From Prorocentrum cordatum (taxonomy: Eukaryota > Sar > Dinophyceae > Prorocentrales > Prorocentraceae), in contig CAUYUJ010000847.1 of assembly GCA_963575745.1 (NCBI GenBank), positions 245,141 to 309,140 on the forward strand: 64,000 bases of DNA. The letters run 5' to 3'. Positions 20,045 to 31,195 of this stretch are shown here, piece after piece; positions within the stretch are counted from its first letter, which is position 1; each line of letters starts with the position of its first letter. A program made the position numbers and the translations under genes. Under the pieces are notes generated by a model. That model was not told where the DNA came from. It saw only the letters and a list, made by a program, of their open reading frames with translations, and searched no databases.

Positions 20045-20317
20045 ATGTCCTGGCGCGGTTACCGCTGGCGTGCCGAGGATCCGTTGCAGGCGGCCGATCC
20101 CTGGTGGGAGGCGGCTGCCGCGGCAGCTCACTGGCGGGAGGGCGGCGGCCGCGGCGGGGTGCTACCGCCAGGCGCTGCTTGGCGTAGGTGGCTCTGGACG
20201 CCTGGTGGGCAGACGGCGCCTGTCGAGTCGCCAGCTGCTCGCCGTCGCCGCCGGCGCACCGCGGCGGCCCAGAGACAGTGGCGATGGTTCCTTCGGCGAG
20301 CGCCGCAAGGGGTCTGA
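20045..20317 (+). CDS. Trp/Arg/Ala-rich short ORF after SL relict
   Basis: The first ATG after the stacked SL relict (20045) opens a 90-residue frame starting MSWRGYRWRAEDP, rich in Trp, Ala and Arg, ending at TGA 20315-20317. The same frame reopens directly and carries the Gln-rich protein at 20381-21793, so the TGA could be a nonsense mutation splitting one gene. The DNA is dominated by GCGGCCGC-like words, so the frame may be fortuitous. No domain is recognised. Confidence 0.3.
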   Translation: MSWRGYRWRAEDPLQAADPWWEAAAAAAHWREGGGRGGVLPPGAAWRRWLWTPGGQTAPVESPAARRRRRRTAAAQRQWRWFLRRAPQGV

Positions 20318-20380
20318 GGTGCCTCATGGGCTGGGGTTGGCGCTGCCCTCGGCCGCCAGTGCCGCTGGCGGCCTGTTGGC

Positions 20381-21793
20381 TTGCGCCAGCAGTGCCGCGG
20401 TCGGTTTTGCGCCGCCGCCGCTGGCGCCGCCGCGGCGGCCGCGGCCTCCGCCGCTGCCGAGGCCGTCGCCGCGGCCGGCCGTGGCTGCCCCGCCGCGACC
20501 GCCGCCGCCGCGGCGGGCCAGACCGACGGCGTCGACGACGGCGTGGAGAACGTGGAGGAGGTGGAGGAGGTTCAGGACGCGGTCGTGGAGGTTGGGCAGG
20601 AACAGGAGCAGCAACAGCCGCAGCAGGAGCAGCAACGGCAGAAACACCATGTTGCCCCCCACTCGTTCCACTCGTTTGAGCAGCAGCGGGAGCAGCAGCA
20701 GCAGCAGGAGCAGCAGCAGCAGCAGCAGCAGCAGCCCCCTGGTGGATTTCAGTCATCGCCCGTGGCCGCTAACGGCCTCCACCCTGGAGAAAGCGCCGCC
20801 GCCCCCCACCCCTGCCCCCGCTCCGGGGACAGTGCCGCGGTCGAAGCAGGAAACGTTGCCGTATGCGCGCTCGCCCCCGGGCGCTGCCTCGCCGTGGCGG
20901 TTGGGAACGCTACAGCGGGCGCGTCGACGCCTGGTGGCCCCGCGCACCAGGCGGCCAAGCATCTCGCCCCCCCTGCCCCTCTCTCCCAGCAGCAGCGCCA
21001 GGCGCAGCAGCCGCAGGAGCAGCGGCAGCCGCAGTTCCCACTCGGACTCCACTTAGTGCCTGCTGCCGTCACCGACCCACGCTCGCGCGCGCAGGGGGGG
21101 GGGGGGGGGCGGGGGCAGGGCCCAGAGTGGGAATCTGGGCGGGAGTTGCTGAAGGAGGCTGGGCGGGTGCAGGAGCAGCAACAACAGAAGCAGGGGCTGC
21201 AACAGCAAGAATACCTTCAGCATCAGCCCCCCGAAGAAGACACCGTCCCTCACCCGCATGAGCGGCCGCAAGGGTATCATCAGCAGCAGCAGCAGGAACA
21301 GCATCAGCAGCAGCAGCCCCCTGATGGACCTCACTCGGTGCCTGCAACCGTCAGCTGCTACCCTGGCCAGGACTCCGTCCCTGGCCAAGACGACAGCTGC
21401 TACCGCACTGCGGCTCTAGTCCCCGCGGCCCAGGGTGCGCTCGGACAGCCTTCGGCGGACGAACAGGACAGCGAAGCCATCCTTCAGCTGTTACTGAGAA
21501 GTCCCTTCGCGCCAATCCGTCCTCCTTCTCCTGCCAGCGACTCTATGCGAGTGGGCAGTTCGCCAAGCCGCCAAGGGGCAGCCCCGGCAACCCCGCTGAG
21601 CGCGCGGGAGCCATCCCAGGCGTCAAAACATTGGCAGGGGCAGGAACGAACCACCACCCTCGTCGGCTATCCCCTGGCTCAGGCTCTTCACCCTGGCGCC
21701 CCTCTCCTTGGCGAGGGTGCGAGCTCGATCGCGAAGGCGTGCCGGCAGCGCGACCGGGGCGCGCCTGCGGCGCGTCGGGCTGGAGGTGGGTGA
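20381..21793 (+). CDS. Ala-rich then Gln-rich low-complexity protein
   Basis: The 470-residue frame begins with an Ala-rich stretch, then an acidic segment (DDGVENVEEVEEVQDAVVEV), then long Gln runs. Two related modules (QQQQPPGGFQSSP and QQQQPPDGPHSVP) suggest internal duplication. The C-terminal third is mixed and ends RRAGGG. There is no signal peptide, membrane segment or known domain. It lies ~400 bp downstream of a stacked SL relict and in frame with the short ORF at 20045. Poly-Gln here comes from CAG-type repeats, so a repeat artefact remains possible. Confidence 0.4.
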   Translation: MRQQCRGRFCAAAAGAAAAAAASAAAEAVAAAGRGCPAATAAAAAGQTDGVDDGVENVEEVEEVQDAVVEVGQEQEQQQPQQEQQRQKHHVAPHSFHSFEQQREQQQQQEQQQQQQQQPPGGFQSSPVAANGLHPGESAAAPHPCPRSGDSAAVEAGNVAVCALAPGRCLAVAVGNATAGASTPGGPAHQAAKHLAPPAPLSQQQRQAQQPQEQRQPQFPLGLHLVPAAVTDPRSRAQGGGGGRGQGPEWESGRELLKEAGRVQEQQQQKQGLQQQEYLQHQPPEEDTVPHPHERPQGYHQQQQQEQHQQQQPPDGPHSVPATVSCYPGQDSVPGQDDSCYRTAALVPAAQGALGQPSADEQDSEAILQLLLRSPFAPIRPPSPASDSMRVGSSPSRQGAAPATPLSAREPSQASKHWQGQERTTTLVGYPLAQALHPGAPLLGEGASSIAKACRQRDRGAPAARRAGGG

Positions 21794-22632
21794 ACGCCCA
21801 GCCTTGCCCTGGCGGCTGTCGGTCCTCCCGCCCCCCCGCCGCCCCCGGGGCGGAGTCTGGTCCAGGGAACGCCGAGCGTCGACAGGTTTGACGAGCGACA
21901 AGCAGGCGGCGCTCACATTCGCCGCGGCAGCAGCAGCCTTGCCCAAGACCGGCAGACTCCCCCGCATGGGGAGGCGGGACTCGCCGATCGCCATCGGCCA
22001 GAACCACGGGGCTGGCCCCCAACGCTGGAAGGCCATTCTATAAAGCCAGGGTCCACTACGTCCAGTGGGACTCCCGCAGGGAGCCCCCGAATGAGATGAT
22101 CGGGCGGCTTCGGGTCACCCTAGGAGCGACGTTCACGGTCGTCTGGCATGCCTTTGCCGAGCGGCACGCAGTTCCCGGCGCCGCACGCGCGTTCGACCCG
22201 CGTCGGCACGACCAGCGAACCAGCGTCGTCCCCTTGGCCTCGCTCCGCAGCCGCAGCTGCGATGCACGGGCCATGGGCGACGCGCTGGGCCCCGGAGTCG
22301 ACTGGGCACAGCTGCGTGAACGGCGCCTGGGTCGCCGTGTTGATGCGAACAGGGGGCGCCAAGCACCGCCGCGAAGATGGGCGTCGCAGACCCTCTTGCA
22401 CCAGTCCCTCGTCCGCGCCCGCGCTCCTCGGCACCCCTGGTGCGCCCCGGGCGCGTGGCTCGTCGTCGGCGACTTTGCAGCAGCGGCGGCCCCCCTCGGC
22501 TGCAGCAGCAGCGGCCCCCCCCTGGCTGCAGCAGCAGCCCCCCCTGGCCCCCCTGTCTCGGCGGCAGCAGCAGCGGCAGCCCCCCCTGGCGCGTCTTCTT
22601 CAGCAGGTTCAGCAGCCGCCCCTGGACCACCC
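21794..22632. other. GC-rich spacer with possible decayed coding sequence
   Basis: Fragments such as KARVHYVQWDSRREPPNEM and LGATFTVVWHAFAE in one frame and WLVVGDFAAA near 22460 have protein-like composition, but no continuous gene or domain can be assembled. WLVVGDF recalls the catalytic GDFN of endonuclease-exonuclease-phosphatase proteins but stands alone. Sequence then passes into CAGCAG-type repeats. Confidence 0.3.
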
Positions 22633-24080
22633 CTGCTTGAGTTCAGCTGGCGCGAGTTCTGTCGGGTGTGAGTTCAGCGAGGTGCGAGTCCAGCTGGTGC
22701 GAGTCAGCGGCTGCAGCAGCAACCGCCCCTGCTCATCACTCCCGCCCGCGCCCCTGGGAGGTTTTGCACCAGTGCTAGTGGCCGTTGGCCCCCCCCCCCT
22801 GGAGACGCCGACGTCGACGTGAGGAGTATGGCGGTTCGGGACAGGGGTGCGAGTTCAGCTGGTGCGATCTCTGTCGGGTGTGAGCCGCCAGGTGCGAGTC
22901 CAGCTGGTGCGAGTCAACGGCTGCAGCGGCAATCGCCCCTGCTCAGCACTCCTGTCCGCGCCCCCGGGCCGGCCCACGGGAGGTCTTGCGCCAGTGCTTG
23001 TGGCCGTTGCCCCCCCCCCCCCCCCCCCCTCGGAGACGCCGACGACTGCGTGGGGGGCATCCTTCGTCAATGGTGGTTCGGGGCAAGGGTGTGAGTTCAG
23101 CTGGTGCGACTTCTGTCGAGTTTGAGTTCAGCCAGGCGCGAGTCCAGCTGGTGTGAGTCAACGGCTGCAGCAGCAACCGCCCCTGCTCGTCGCTCCTGTC
23201 CGCGCCCCAGGGAGGTCTTGCACCAGTGCGCGTGGCCGTTGGCCGCCCCCCGCGGAGGCGTCGACGGCAACGCGAGGGGCACTCTGCGTCAGTGGCGATT
23301 CGGGACAAGCTGGTGCGAGTCAACGGCTGCATCAGCAATCGCCTCTGCTCATCACTCCTGTCCGCGCCCCTGGGAGGTCTCGCCAGTGCTCGTGGCCGTT
23401 TGCTTCCCCTCAAGAAGCGCCGACGACAACGTGGGGAGCATCTTGCGTCGATGACCGTTCGGGGCAAGGGAGTGATGCGAGTCAGCGGCTGCAGCGGCAA
23501 TCGCCCCCTCCCATCGCTCCTGTCCGCGCTCCCTGGAGGTCTTGCCGTGGCCGTCTGCCTCCCCCTCCGGAGACGCCGGCGACGGCGCTGGGAGCATCTT
23601 GCGTCCATGGCCGTTCATCGACTGCAGCAGCAACCGCCTCTGCTCATTGCTCCTGTCCGCACCCCTGGGAGGTCTCGCGCCAGTGCTTGTGTCCCTGAGC
23701 CGCCCCCCCTGGAGATGCCGACGACGACGCGAGGGGCATCCTGCGTCAATGGCGGTTCGGGGCAAGGGTGCGTTCAGCAGGCGCGAGTTCGGTCGAGTGT
23801 GAGTTCAGCCAGGCGCGAGTCTGGCGCGAGTCAACGGCTGCAGCAGCAATCGCCCCTGCTCATCGCTCCTGTCCGCGCCCCAGGGAGGTCTTGCACCGGC
23901 GCATGTGGCCGTTGGCCGCCCCCCCAGAGACGCCGTCGACGACGTGGGGAGATTCCTGCGTCAATGGCGGTTCGGGTCAAGGGTGTGAGTTCAGCTGGCG
24001 CGACTTCTGTCGGGTGTGAGTTCAGCCAGGTGCGGGTCCAGCTGGTGCGAGTCAACGGCGGCAGCAGCACCGACCCCCCT
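22633..24080 (+). repeat. Minisatellite of ~150-240 bp units, about eight copies
   Basis: Each unit contains GTGAGTTCAGCTGG, GGTGCGAGTCAACGGCTGCA, CTCCTGTCCGCGCC, GGGAGGTCTTGC, GTGGCCGTTGGCC with a C-run, and GCGTCAATGGCGGTTCGGG. Core positions are about 22690, 22900, 23144, 23308, 23472, 23617, 23825 and 24042. Units lose or gain whole modules, which explains the unequal lengths. Forward frames show the repeated peptide PVLVAVSHPP, but the reading frame changes between units, so no gene is called. Confidence 0.85.
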
Positions 24081-24295
24081 ATCCTTTTGAAGCTGTCTGC
24101 AGCACTGCTGGCCCGCTCGTGGCCGATCGGTCCGATCCAACCACGCCTGTGCATGCAGCCGTTAGCTTCTCCCCCCAAAAGGATGATCGCGGTTCGGATC
24201 ATGCCCCTGGCCGCGGCCGCGACGACGACGATAATGCACCTGTGAATGTGGCCGTTGGCCGCCCCCCTGGAGAGGGCGACGACGGTCAGTCTGCG

Positions 24296-24645
24296 CCAGT
24301 GCTTGTGGCCGGTAGCCCCCCCCTGGTGCTGCCATTGACAGTGTGATGTGCATGGCGGACGACCAGCGCCGCCCTTGCGTGGGTCGCCGAAGGCAGCCTC
24401 TTTCCCCTGTGATCGCGGCCGTTAGCCGACCCCCCCAGCGGCGAGGCGGCGCTGCAGAGGCCTGACTCATCAGTGCTCGTGGCCGTTAGCCACCCCCCTG
24501 GTGCTGGCGACGGCAGCGCGATGGTCGTGGCGGACGACCAGTGCCCCCCTGGCATGGATCGCCGAAGGCAGTCTCCTTCTCCAATGAGCGTGGCCGTTAG
24601 CCACCCCCCCAAAGACCAGGCGGCGCTGCAGGGGCCTGACGACTG
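24296..24645 (+). repeat. Derived two-copy repeat of ~175 bp
   Basis: CAGTGCTTGTGGCCGGTAGCC (24297) and CAGTGCTCGTGGCCGTTAGCC (24472) each begin a block containing CCCCTGGTGCTG, GCGGACGACCAG and GGGCGGCGCTGCAG-type sequence. It shares the GTGGCCGTTAGCC module with the larger minisatellite. Confidence 0.75.
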
Positions 24646-25145
24646 CCCCCGCATGCCAGAGGGGGCAGCCCGTCAATCCCTGGCAGGGGCTCCCCCGCAG
24701 GGTGGATCCTCGCCTCCACTGCGCGGGCGCAGCGCCGAGGAGGAAGACGACGTCGCGCCGGCGGTTCTTCTCTCTCCCACCCTGGGGAGAGGAGGGGGGC
24801 CGCTGGGGGAGCCGCTCCAGACGGGCGCATCGATCTCGACGGCCGCTTCACAGGCAGGGCCCGTAGCCTGACGGCAGGGCGCAGGAGGGCCCCCTTCCCG
24901 CAGTATCTCCCGCTGGAGGCCCCAGCGCCCCCCGTGCTTGTCTGAAGATTGGGAACTCGTCGACCTCGGGGTTGGCATCCAGGTCCCCCAGGATAGAGGA
25001 GGGGGCTTCATCTCGCAGTGTGGACCCCCTCTAGACCCCAGCAGGGACCGCAACGGAGGCATTATGAGTGACCCCGCTGGAGACTCCGCCCTCGCCTGGC
25101 TGAGACCCTTCAGAGTGGGGCTCTTCAGTCCACCCGAGGCCCAGC
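24646..25145. other. Gene-free spacer
   Basis: GC-rich sequence between minisatellite blocks. Frames on both strands have no recognised domain. Confidence 0.4.
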
Positions 25146-25345
25146 AGTGCCCCGCCCAGTGAGGTATCTTGCGTCAGTGACGGTTCGGGACAAGGGTGTG
25201 AGTTCAGCTGGGGCGAGACTCGACATCGGCGGCCTTTTTGACCCAGTGCTTGTGGCCGTTAGCCACCCCCTTGGAGGCGCCGACGACAACGTCGCGAGGT
25301 ATCCTGCGTCAATGACGGTTCGGGACATGGGTGTGCGTTCGGCTA
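25146..25345 (+). repeat. Outlying minisatellite units
   Basis: Two units of the 22.6-24.1 kb family reappear, each with CGTCA, TGACGGTTCGGGAC and GGGTGTG; the interior has GTGCTTGTGGCCGTTAGCC. They lie ~1 kb beyond the main array. Confidence 0.75.
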
Positions 25346-25560
25346 CAGCAGCGCCGACGGCTTCGTCTACGCCAGCGCCGACGGCCTCGCCGTCACCTGC
25401 CCCCACCGACAGCTGCGCCAACGGCTGCTCCGTCGGCGTCGCCCACGGCGTCGCCTACAGCGGCGCCGTCGGCTTCGCCTGCGCCGTCGCCAACGGCCTC
25501 CTGGCACCTGCTTCCGCAGCTTCACCGACAGCTGCAGCGGCGTCTTGGCGGGGCTTGGCC
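25346..25560 (+). repeat. Degenerate GCGCCGACGGC repeat
   Basis: Variants of GCGCCGACGGCTTCGCC recur about every 12-24 bp. Open frames here encode Ala/Ser/Pro repeats and are not reliable genes. Confidence 0.6.
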
Positions 25561-27690
25561 GCTCGCGCCAACCAACTCGCCCGGAAGCAGTCATGTGGGC
25601 CATCGACCATTGCGCGAGGGGGGCGGCGGGGCGTCGCCTCGTCTTCGCGCGGCGCGGCCTCCGTCGAGGGCGTCGTCGAGCCGGGCTCGCGGGTTCATTT
25701 TCTGCGACTTCGGCCAGGTCTTTCCGAGCGCGCAGCGGGGCTGAGTCCTCGCCGCCCGTGGCGCGGTGGGCGCGCTGCTCGGTCTTCGGGGTGCGCTGGA
25801 GGTCAACGGCGACGGAGTCTTCGTGCTGGCGGCGTCCAGGTCGCACGCCCCGTTGTATGCGGTCCGCTCGGGCATCCTGCGGGGGGGCCCTGCGGGGGGC
25901 GCGTTGCGCGTTCTCGCGGCGCGCCCGTTTGGCATTGACATGGAAACACGCGTGGACTTGAAGAGGAGAGGCTGCGCGCGCTGGTGCGCGGGCGAACCGG
26001 GGGCCTCTTTGCTCCGTCGAGGTAGTCGCCCGCGTCGTCAAGATGGCGCGTCTCCTGGCGGGGCTGCGCATCAAGCCGTCCAAGTGGTTCGCCATTCCCC
26101 TCCCGGGCCCGCTTGCGGGCGAGCTCGTGGGCCAGGCGCGCCAGATGCTCGCTCCGATCGACCCCGAATGGGGTGCCTTGTGCATCGTCGGCTCTCTGGA
26201 GTTCTTAGGCTTGCTCGCTGGTTCAGGGGTGGTGGCGGAGGAACAATGGCGAGCTCCTCCGACGAAGTCTCGTGATCGGGCTGGACCGGCAGGTTTTGCA
26301 CTTGCCCGTCGGCCTGGCCGCGTCGTGGGAGATGCCTCTCGGTGCTCTCGCACAGGGCGCGGTTCCTCTGCGCCCTGGGCGGCCTCGAGGAGCTGGGGCG
26401 GGCCCTCTTTCAGGAGGGGAAAAATACACAGACACAATGAATCGGCGATCCTCCAGAAAATATGAGAAAATATGGGAAGTGGGGGGGAAGACAAAAACCA
26501 AGAAAATATAGGAACATATAGGACATCTTTTTAGTTGTGTGTATTTATTTGTGTGTCTCAGGGCCCCTTCACTGTCGATGGCGAGTGGCGTGGGCTCCCA
26601 GGCGTCGGCGGCCCCGTCGCCCCGTCGACGCTGCCGTGCCGGGCCGCGGAGGGCGGGGTTCGCCCGCCTTGCGCCGCGCGGCGGGGCCGCGCTGCCCGAT
26701 GCTTCGTTGGGTCGGCGGCTTGCCGCGGCCCGCGCGGTGGAGGTCGCCCGCCGTCGAGACCGCCCTCGCGCGGGCCGCCATCGCCGTGGGCGACGGCCCG
26801 CGGCCCGCGGCGATGCGGAACTTCCAGTCGGCTCGCGGCGAGCTCCCTTGCCCTGATGGTCTCACAGCTGCTTGTGGCCCTCGTGATGCCATGCGTGCTG
26901 GTGGTCGCGGTGGGCCTCCTGCCCTTCACGAGGGAAGCGCGCTGCCCCCGCCGCAGCTGATGGCGGCGGGGGCGTGGGCCGTGGCCTCGGCGCCGCGACG
27001 CCGCGCCGCGCCCGCGGGCCAGCGTGCTCCAGCGGAGCGTTTCCGGAGCGCGCTCGCCAGCGTGCTGTGGCGGAGCGTCTCCGGAGCGCGCTCGGCCGCA
27101 AACCGTCTTCTGCTCTTCCCTCTACCAATTGACCCTCGGCTCCCCGCCTCGCGTGCAACCGTCGTCTTGCTGCCCACCTCTGCCGCTGGTTTGGGGTCCG
27201 CGAGGCCGACGCGGCGGGGGTGGGCTGGTCGGCCGTCGTCTCGGTGATGCATCGTTCCCCGCCCTCTCAGCGCAGTGCTTGCATCAAATCCTGGCTGGGG
27301 AGGGGGTCGGGTCACCGAATCAAGGATGTGCAACCCGTGCAAAGGATGAGTTTTTGGGATGTCCTTTGGGGCGTAATTCTTTGCAACACTGCTTTTGCCA
27401 TTGCTCTCTTGTGTACATGCTTGCCTGGTGACAGCTTAAATGCGATCTTCCTGCTTCATGGATCCCCCTCGCGCTAGGCCTGACCTGCCCCCCACCTGGA
27501 GCTTTGAAGTACGTAGCTTTCTATTTCCATTTGTGTCGTCTGGCCCACCACGAGAATAATGCCCACACAATCCTCAATCGCTTTTGGTCTAGCCCGTGCT
27601 GCCTTGAAGGCTGTCGAGCAGTCCCTCGGCGTAACCCGTCGACGGCGGCCGCGACGGAGGCGATCATGCCCTGGCCCCCCGTATGACGCT
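25561..27690. other. GC-rich spacer, no recognised gene
   Basis: Long open frames exist on both strands because stop codons are rare at this GC level. Their translations are Arg/Ala/Gly-rich and show no domain. A family-B dispersed repeat interrupts the stretch at 26410-26570. From about 27280 the sequence is less GC-rich but still lacks a gene signal. Confidence 0.45.
26410..26570 (+). repeat. Dispersed repeat family B, copy 2
   Basis: This copy matches 11059-11220 from TCAGGAGGGGAAAA through CACAGACACAATG, AAAATATGGGAAG and GTGTATTTATTTGTGTGTC to GGGCCCCTTC. Sequence beyond either end is unrelated, which defines the unit as ~161 bp. Confidence 0.85.
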
Positions 27691-27694
27691 CCAG

Positions 27695-28015
27695 CCTCCT
27701 CCTCCTCCTTTTCCACCTTCTCCTCCTCCTCCTCCTCCTCCTCCTCCTCCTCCTCCTCCTCCTCCTCCTCCTCCTCTTCGTCCTCCTCATCCTCTCCGTC
27801 CCCCGCTCCTCTCCACCACTTCTCCATCTCCCCCTCTTCCTGCTCGCCCCCTTCCCCCTCCTCCCCGTCATTCCCTTCCTCCCCATCCCCCTTCCCCTCC
27901 ATCCGCCCCTTCGTCTTCCCCGCCTCCTCGCCCTCCCCCTTCTCCTCGTCCTCCTCCTCCTCCACCTCCCCGCCCTCCCCGGCCTCCCACTCCTCCCCAT
28001 CTTCTCCCTCCCGCC
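27695..28015 (+). repeat. (CTC)n and CT-rich tract
   Basis: An almost pure CTC run (about 27720-27775) grades into CCCCTTC/CTCC-rich sequence. Ser/Pro frames are artefacts. Confidence 0.9.
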
Positions 28016-28166
28016 GCCGGCGGGTCCCCCGGGCTCGCGCGCGCTCGCGCGCGCGGTGCGCCTGCAGGGCCAACACACAGAGATGTGCGGTGCGCGAGAA
28101 GGGGGTGCCAGGAGGAGGGGGAGGAGGAGGGAGAGGAGGGTGGGGGGAGGGGAGGAGTGGGAGGAA

Positions 28167-28505
<339 letters not shown>

Positions 28506-29010
28506 GATGATGATGAGAGGAGGAGGAGGAGGGAGGAGGAGGAGGAGGAGAGGAGGAGGAGGAGGAGGGGAGGAGGAGGACGGAGGATGAGGGGGATGAG
28601 GAAGGAGGAGGAGGAGGAGGAGGAGTCGGAGGCGGAGGGCGGAGGAGGAGAGGAGGAGGAGGAATGATGCAAGGAGGAGGAGTGAGGATGGGGAGGATTA
28701 GAATGAGGGGGAGGGGGAAGGGGTGACGAGGCTGTTGGAGGAGGAGAGGGGGGAGGAGGAGGAGGAGGAGGAGGAGGAATTCGGAGGAGGAGGAGGAGGA
28801 GGAGGGGCGGAGGGAGGAGGAGGAGGAGGAGGAGGAGGGAGAGGAGCGAGGAGCGAGGAGCGAGGAGCGAGGAGCGAGGAGCGAGGAGCGAGGAGCGAGG
28901 AGCGAGCAGCAGCGAGGAGCAAGGATGAGGAGCAGGAGGAGGAGGAGGAGGAGGAATGAGGAATGAGGAATGAGGAATCAGGAATCAGGAATGAGAAATG
29001 AGGAATGAGG
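28506..29010 (+). repeat. (GGA)n and GAGGAGC 7-mer repeats
   Basis: GGA-rich sequence contains a run of the heptamer GAGGAGC (about 28843-28905) and a short GAATGAG run near 28955-29015. Confidence 0.9.
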
Positions 29011-29205
29011 AATGAGGGATGATAATGGTGATGATGATGCTGATGATGCTGCTGCTGATGATGATGCTGATGCTGATGCTGATCGTGGTGATGATGATGC
29101 TGATGATGATGATGATGATGCTGATGCTGATGCTGATGCTGATGATGATGATGATGCTGATGATGATGATGCTGATGATTGTGATGCTGATGCTGATGCT
29201 GATAC

Positions 29206-29244
<39 letters not shown>

Positions 29245-29259
29245 CGCTGATGCTGATGC

Positions 29260-29291
<32 letters not shown>

Positions 29292-29460
29292 TGAAAATGA
29301 TGATGATTGATGATGATGATGATGATGATGATACGCTGATTCTGATGATGAGATGATGATGATGATGAATGATGATGATGATGATGATGCTGCTGCTGCT
29401 GCTGCCTGCTGCTGCCTGCTGCTGCTGCTGATGATGATGATGAGATGATGATGATGATGG
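29011..29460 (+). repeat. (GAT/GCT)n microsatellite
   Basis: Interrupted GATGCT repeat with a CTGCTGCTG run near 29388-29430. Confidence 0.95.
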
Positions 29461-29905
29461 TGAGGAGGAGAGGAGGAGGGAGGAGTAGGGATGATGGAGG
29501 GAGGCGGAGGAGAGGAGGAGGAGGAGGGAGGAGGAGGAAGGGAGAGGAGGAGGGGAGGAGGAGGAGGCTGAAGGAGGGAGAGGAGAGGAAGGAGGAGAGA
29601 TGAGGAGAGGAGGAGGGAGGATGAGGAGGGAGGAGGAGGAGGAGGAGGGGGGAGGAGGAGGAGGAGAGAGGCAGGAGGTGAGGAGGAGGATGAGGAGGAG
29701 AGGAGGAGGAGGAGGAGGAGGAGGAGGAGGATGAGGATGAGGAGGAGGAGGGGGAGGAGGAGGAGGGAGGAGGAGGAGGAGGAGGATGAGGGAGGGGAGG
29801 AGGGGAGGAGGAGGGGAGGCGGAGGAGGAGGAGGAGAGAGGAGGAGGGATGAGGAGCAGGAGAGGGAGGAGGGAAGAGGAGGAGGAGGAGGAGGAGGAGG
29901 AGCCC
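29461..29905 (+). repeat. (GGA)n microsatellite
   Basis: Purine-rich AGG tract with occasional GAT. Apparent frames that run from here across the scaffold gap are not genes. Confidence 0.95.
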
Positions 29906-30338
29906 CCCGAGGCGGTGGCTGCCGGCGAGAGCGGGGGAGGGTCGAGGTGCGGTGCATCGATGGATCGCGGTGCGAGGGATTCGACGTTCGATCGTCAGCC
30001 CCGGGCCATCGAGGCAACCGAGCAGCGTCCGAGGCAGCGTCGAGCAGCGTCGGGGCCGGCGAGCCGTCGAGCCTACGCCGAGCCGCATCGAGCCGCATCG
30101 AGCCGTCGAGGCCCGCGCCGCGCGCAGCCGGTCGGCGCGGCCGCCCGGCGCGCCGGCCGCCCTGCGCCGCCATGCGGCGGCCGCGCGCCGCGCCTGGCCG
30201 CCGCGCGGCGCGCAGTGCCGCCCGGCGTGCGGCGCCCCGCCTACGCGGCGGAAGGACCGGCCGCCGGCCGGCGGCGCCTCGCGCGCCGCCCCGGCCGTGG
30301 GCGGGCGCCTCTTCGCGCGCCGGGGGGCCGCGCGCAGA
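29906..30338. other. Very GC-rich spacer
   Basis: Starts with TCGA-rich sequence and becomes almost entirely CGCCG/GGCGC words by 30150. No gene or RNA is recognised. Confidence 0.5.
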
Positions 30339-30436
30339 TCAGGGAGGGAAGAAACGCACAGACACAGTTCATCGCTGGCTCCCCAGAACACATGGGGAAA
30401 TATGGGAAGTGGTGGGGGAGACAAAAACCCAGAAGA
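30339..30436 (+). repeat. Dispersed repeat family B, copy 3 (cut by gap)
   Basis: TCAGGGAGGGAAGAAA, CGCACAGACACA and AAATATGGGAAGTGG match the left ~98 bp of copies 1 and 2. The remainder is hidden by the N run. Confidence 0.8.
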
Positions 30437-30536
30437 NNNNNNNNNNNNNNNNNNNNNNNNNNNNNNNNNNNNNNNNNNNNNNNNNNNNNNNNNNNNNNNN
30501 NNNNNNNNNNNNNNNNNNNNNNNNNNNNNNNNNNNN
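30437..30536. other. Scaffold gap (100 N)
   Basis: Exactly 100 N is the usual placeholder for a gap of unknown size. It lies between a dispersed repeat and a tandem repeat, both likely causes of assembly failure. Confidence 0.99.
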
Positions 30537-30645
30537 GCGCCGCCCGACCTTTCTTCGCTGCGGTCGCGATCACAAAATCCCCACAGTTCCCTGGGCGCCG
30601 CCCGACCTTTCTTCGCTGCGGTCGCGATCACAAAATCCCCACCAG
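30537..30645 (+). repeat. Tandem 58-bp copies of the TATCCCCACCAG block
   Basis: GCGCCGCCCGACCTTTCTTC, GCTGCGGTCGCGATCACAAA and ATCCCCACAG occur, then repeat from 30595 ending ATCCCCACCAG. The unit abuts the gap, so more copies may be missing. It belongs to the family at 19838-19947. Confidence 0.85.
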
Positions 30646-30708
30646 CTTCTCTTCTCCTCTCTCTAGTGTGCAATTCAGGCTACTGCTGGTTAGCGGTCGC
30701 CCTGGACG

Positions 30709-30759
30709 GCGCGCGGCCTTTTTCGCTTGTGCTCGCGATCCAAAAAGTATCCCCACCAG
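30709..30759 (+). promoter_or_regulatory. Single TATCCCCACCAG block
   Basis: GCGGCCTTTTTCGCTTGTG, CTCGCGATCC and AAAAAGTATCCCCACCAG form one more member of the block family. No SL relict follows this copy. Confidence 0.45.
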
Positions 30760-30949
30760 CCCATCCAGGGAAGTGCGGGAGAAAAGAAGGGGACGGCCGA
30801 ACCGTGCGAAGGAGGGGGGAGGAGAAGGAGGAGGCTGGATGGATGGATGAGGGAGTGGGGAGGGGGAGGATGCATAAGATGATGAGGAGGAGGAAGGAGG
30901 AGCAGGAGGAAGAGGGCAAGCACAAGTGCCAGAGGTCAGTTGGATGTCT

Positions 30950-31195
30950 CTCGGAGCCTTTTGGGATATCTCTTGGGCGCTGCCTGGTGGCCTCTTGGGA
31001 CGTCTTGGGGTCTCTTGGCGGTCCTGGAGGCTCTTGGACGTCTTGGGTGCCTCGGGGGGGGGGGGGGGGGCCTCTTAGGGGCCGCTTGAAGTCTTCTTGG
31101 GGGCCTCCTGGGGATTTTTCGGGGGCCTATTGGGGCCATTGTGGGGCCATCTTGGGACCTCTTGGGGCCTCTTGGGCGCTTCTTGGGGCCAGGGG
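30950..31195 (+). repeat. TTGGGGCCTC array, third copy
   Basis: Degenerate CTCTTGGGGGC repeats as at 8640 and 9595, including a G-run at about 31056-31070. The A/T-rich tail module of the other copies is not seen here. Confidence 0.8.

Noticed and set aside
22440-22490. WLVVGDF as an endonuclease catalytic motif
   Set aside because: No WN, QET or SDH motif accompanies it and the frame dissolves into CAG repeats.
28985-30673. Open frames crossing the N gap on both strands
   Set aside because: They join microsatellite translation, unknown bases and GC-rich spacer; none is a credible gene.
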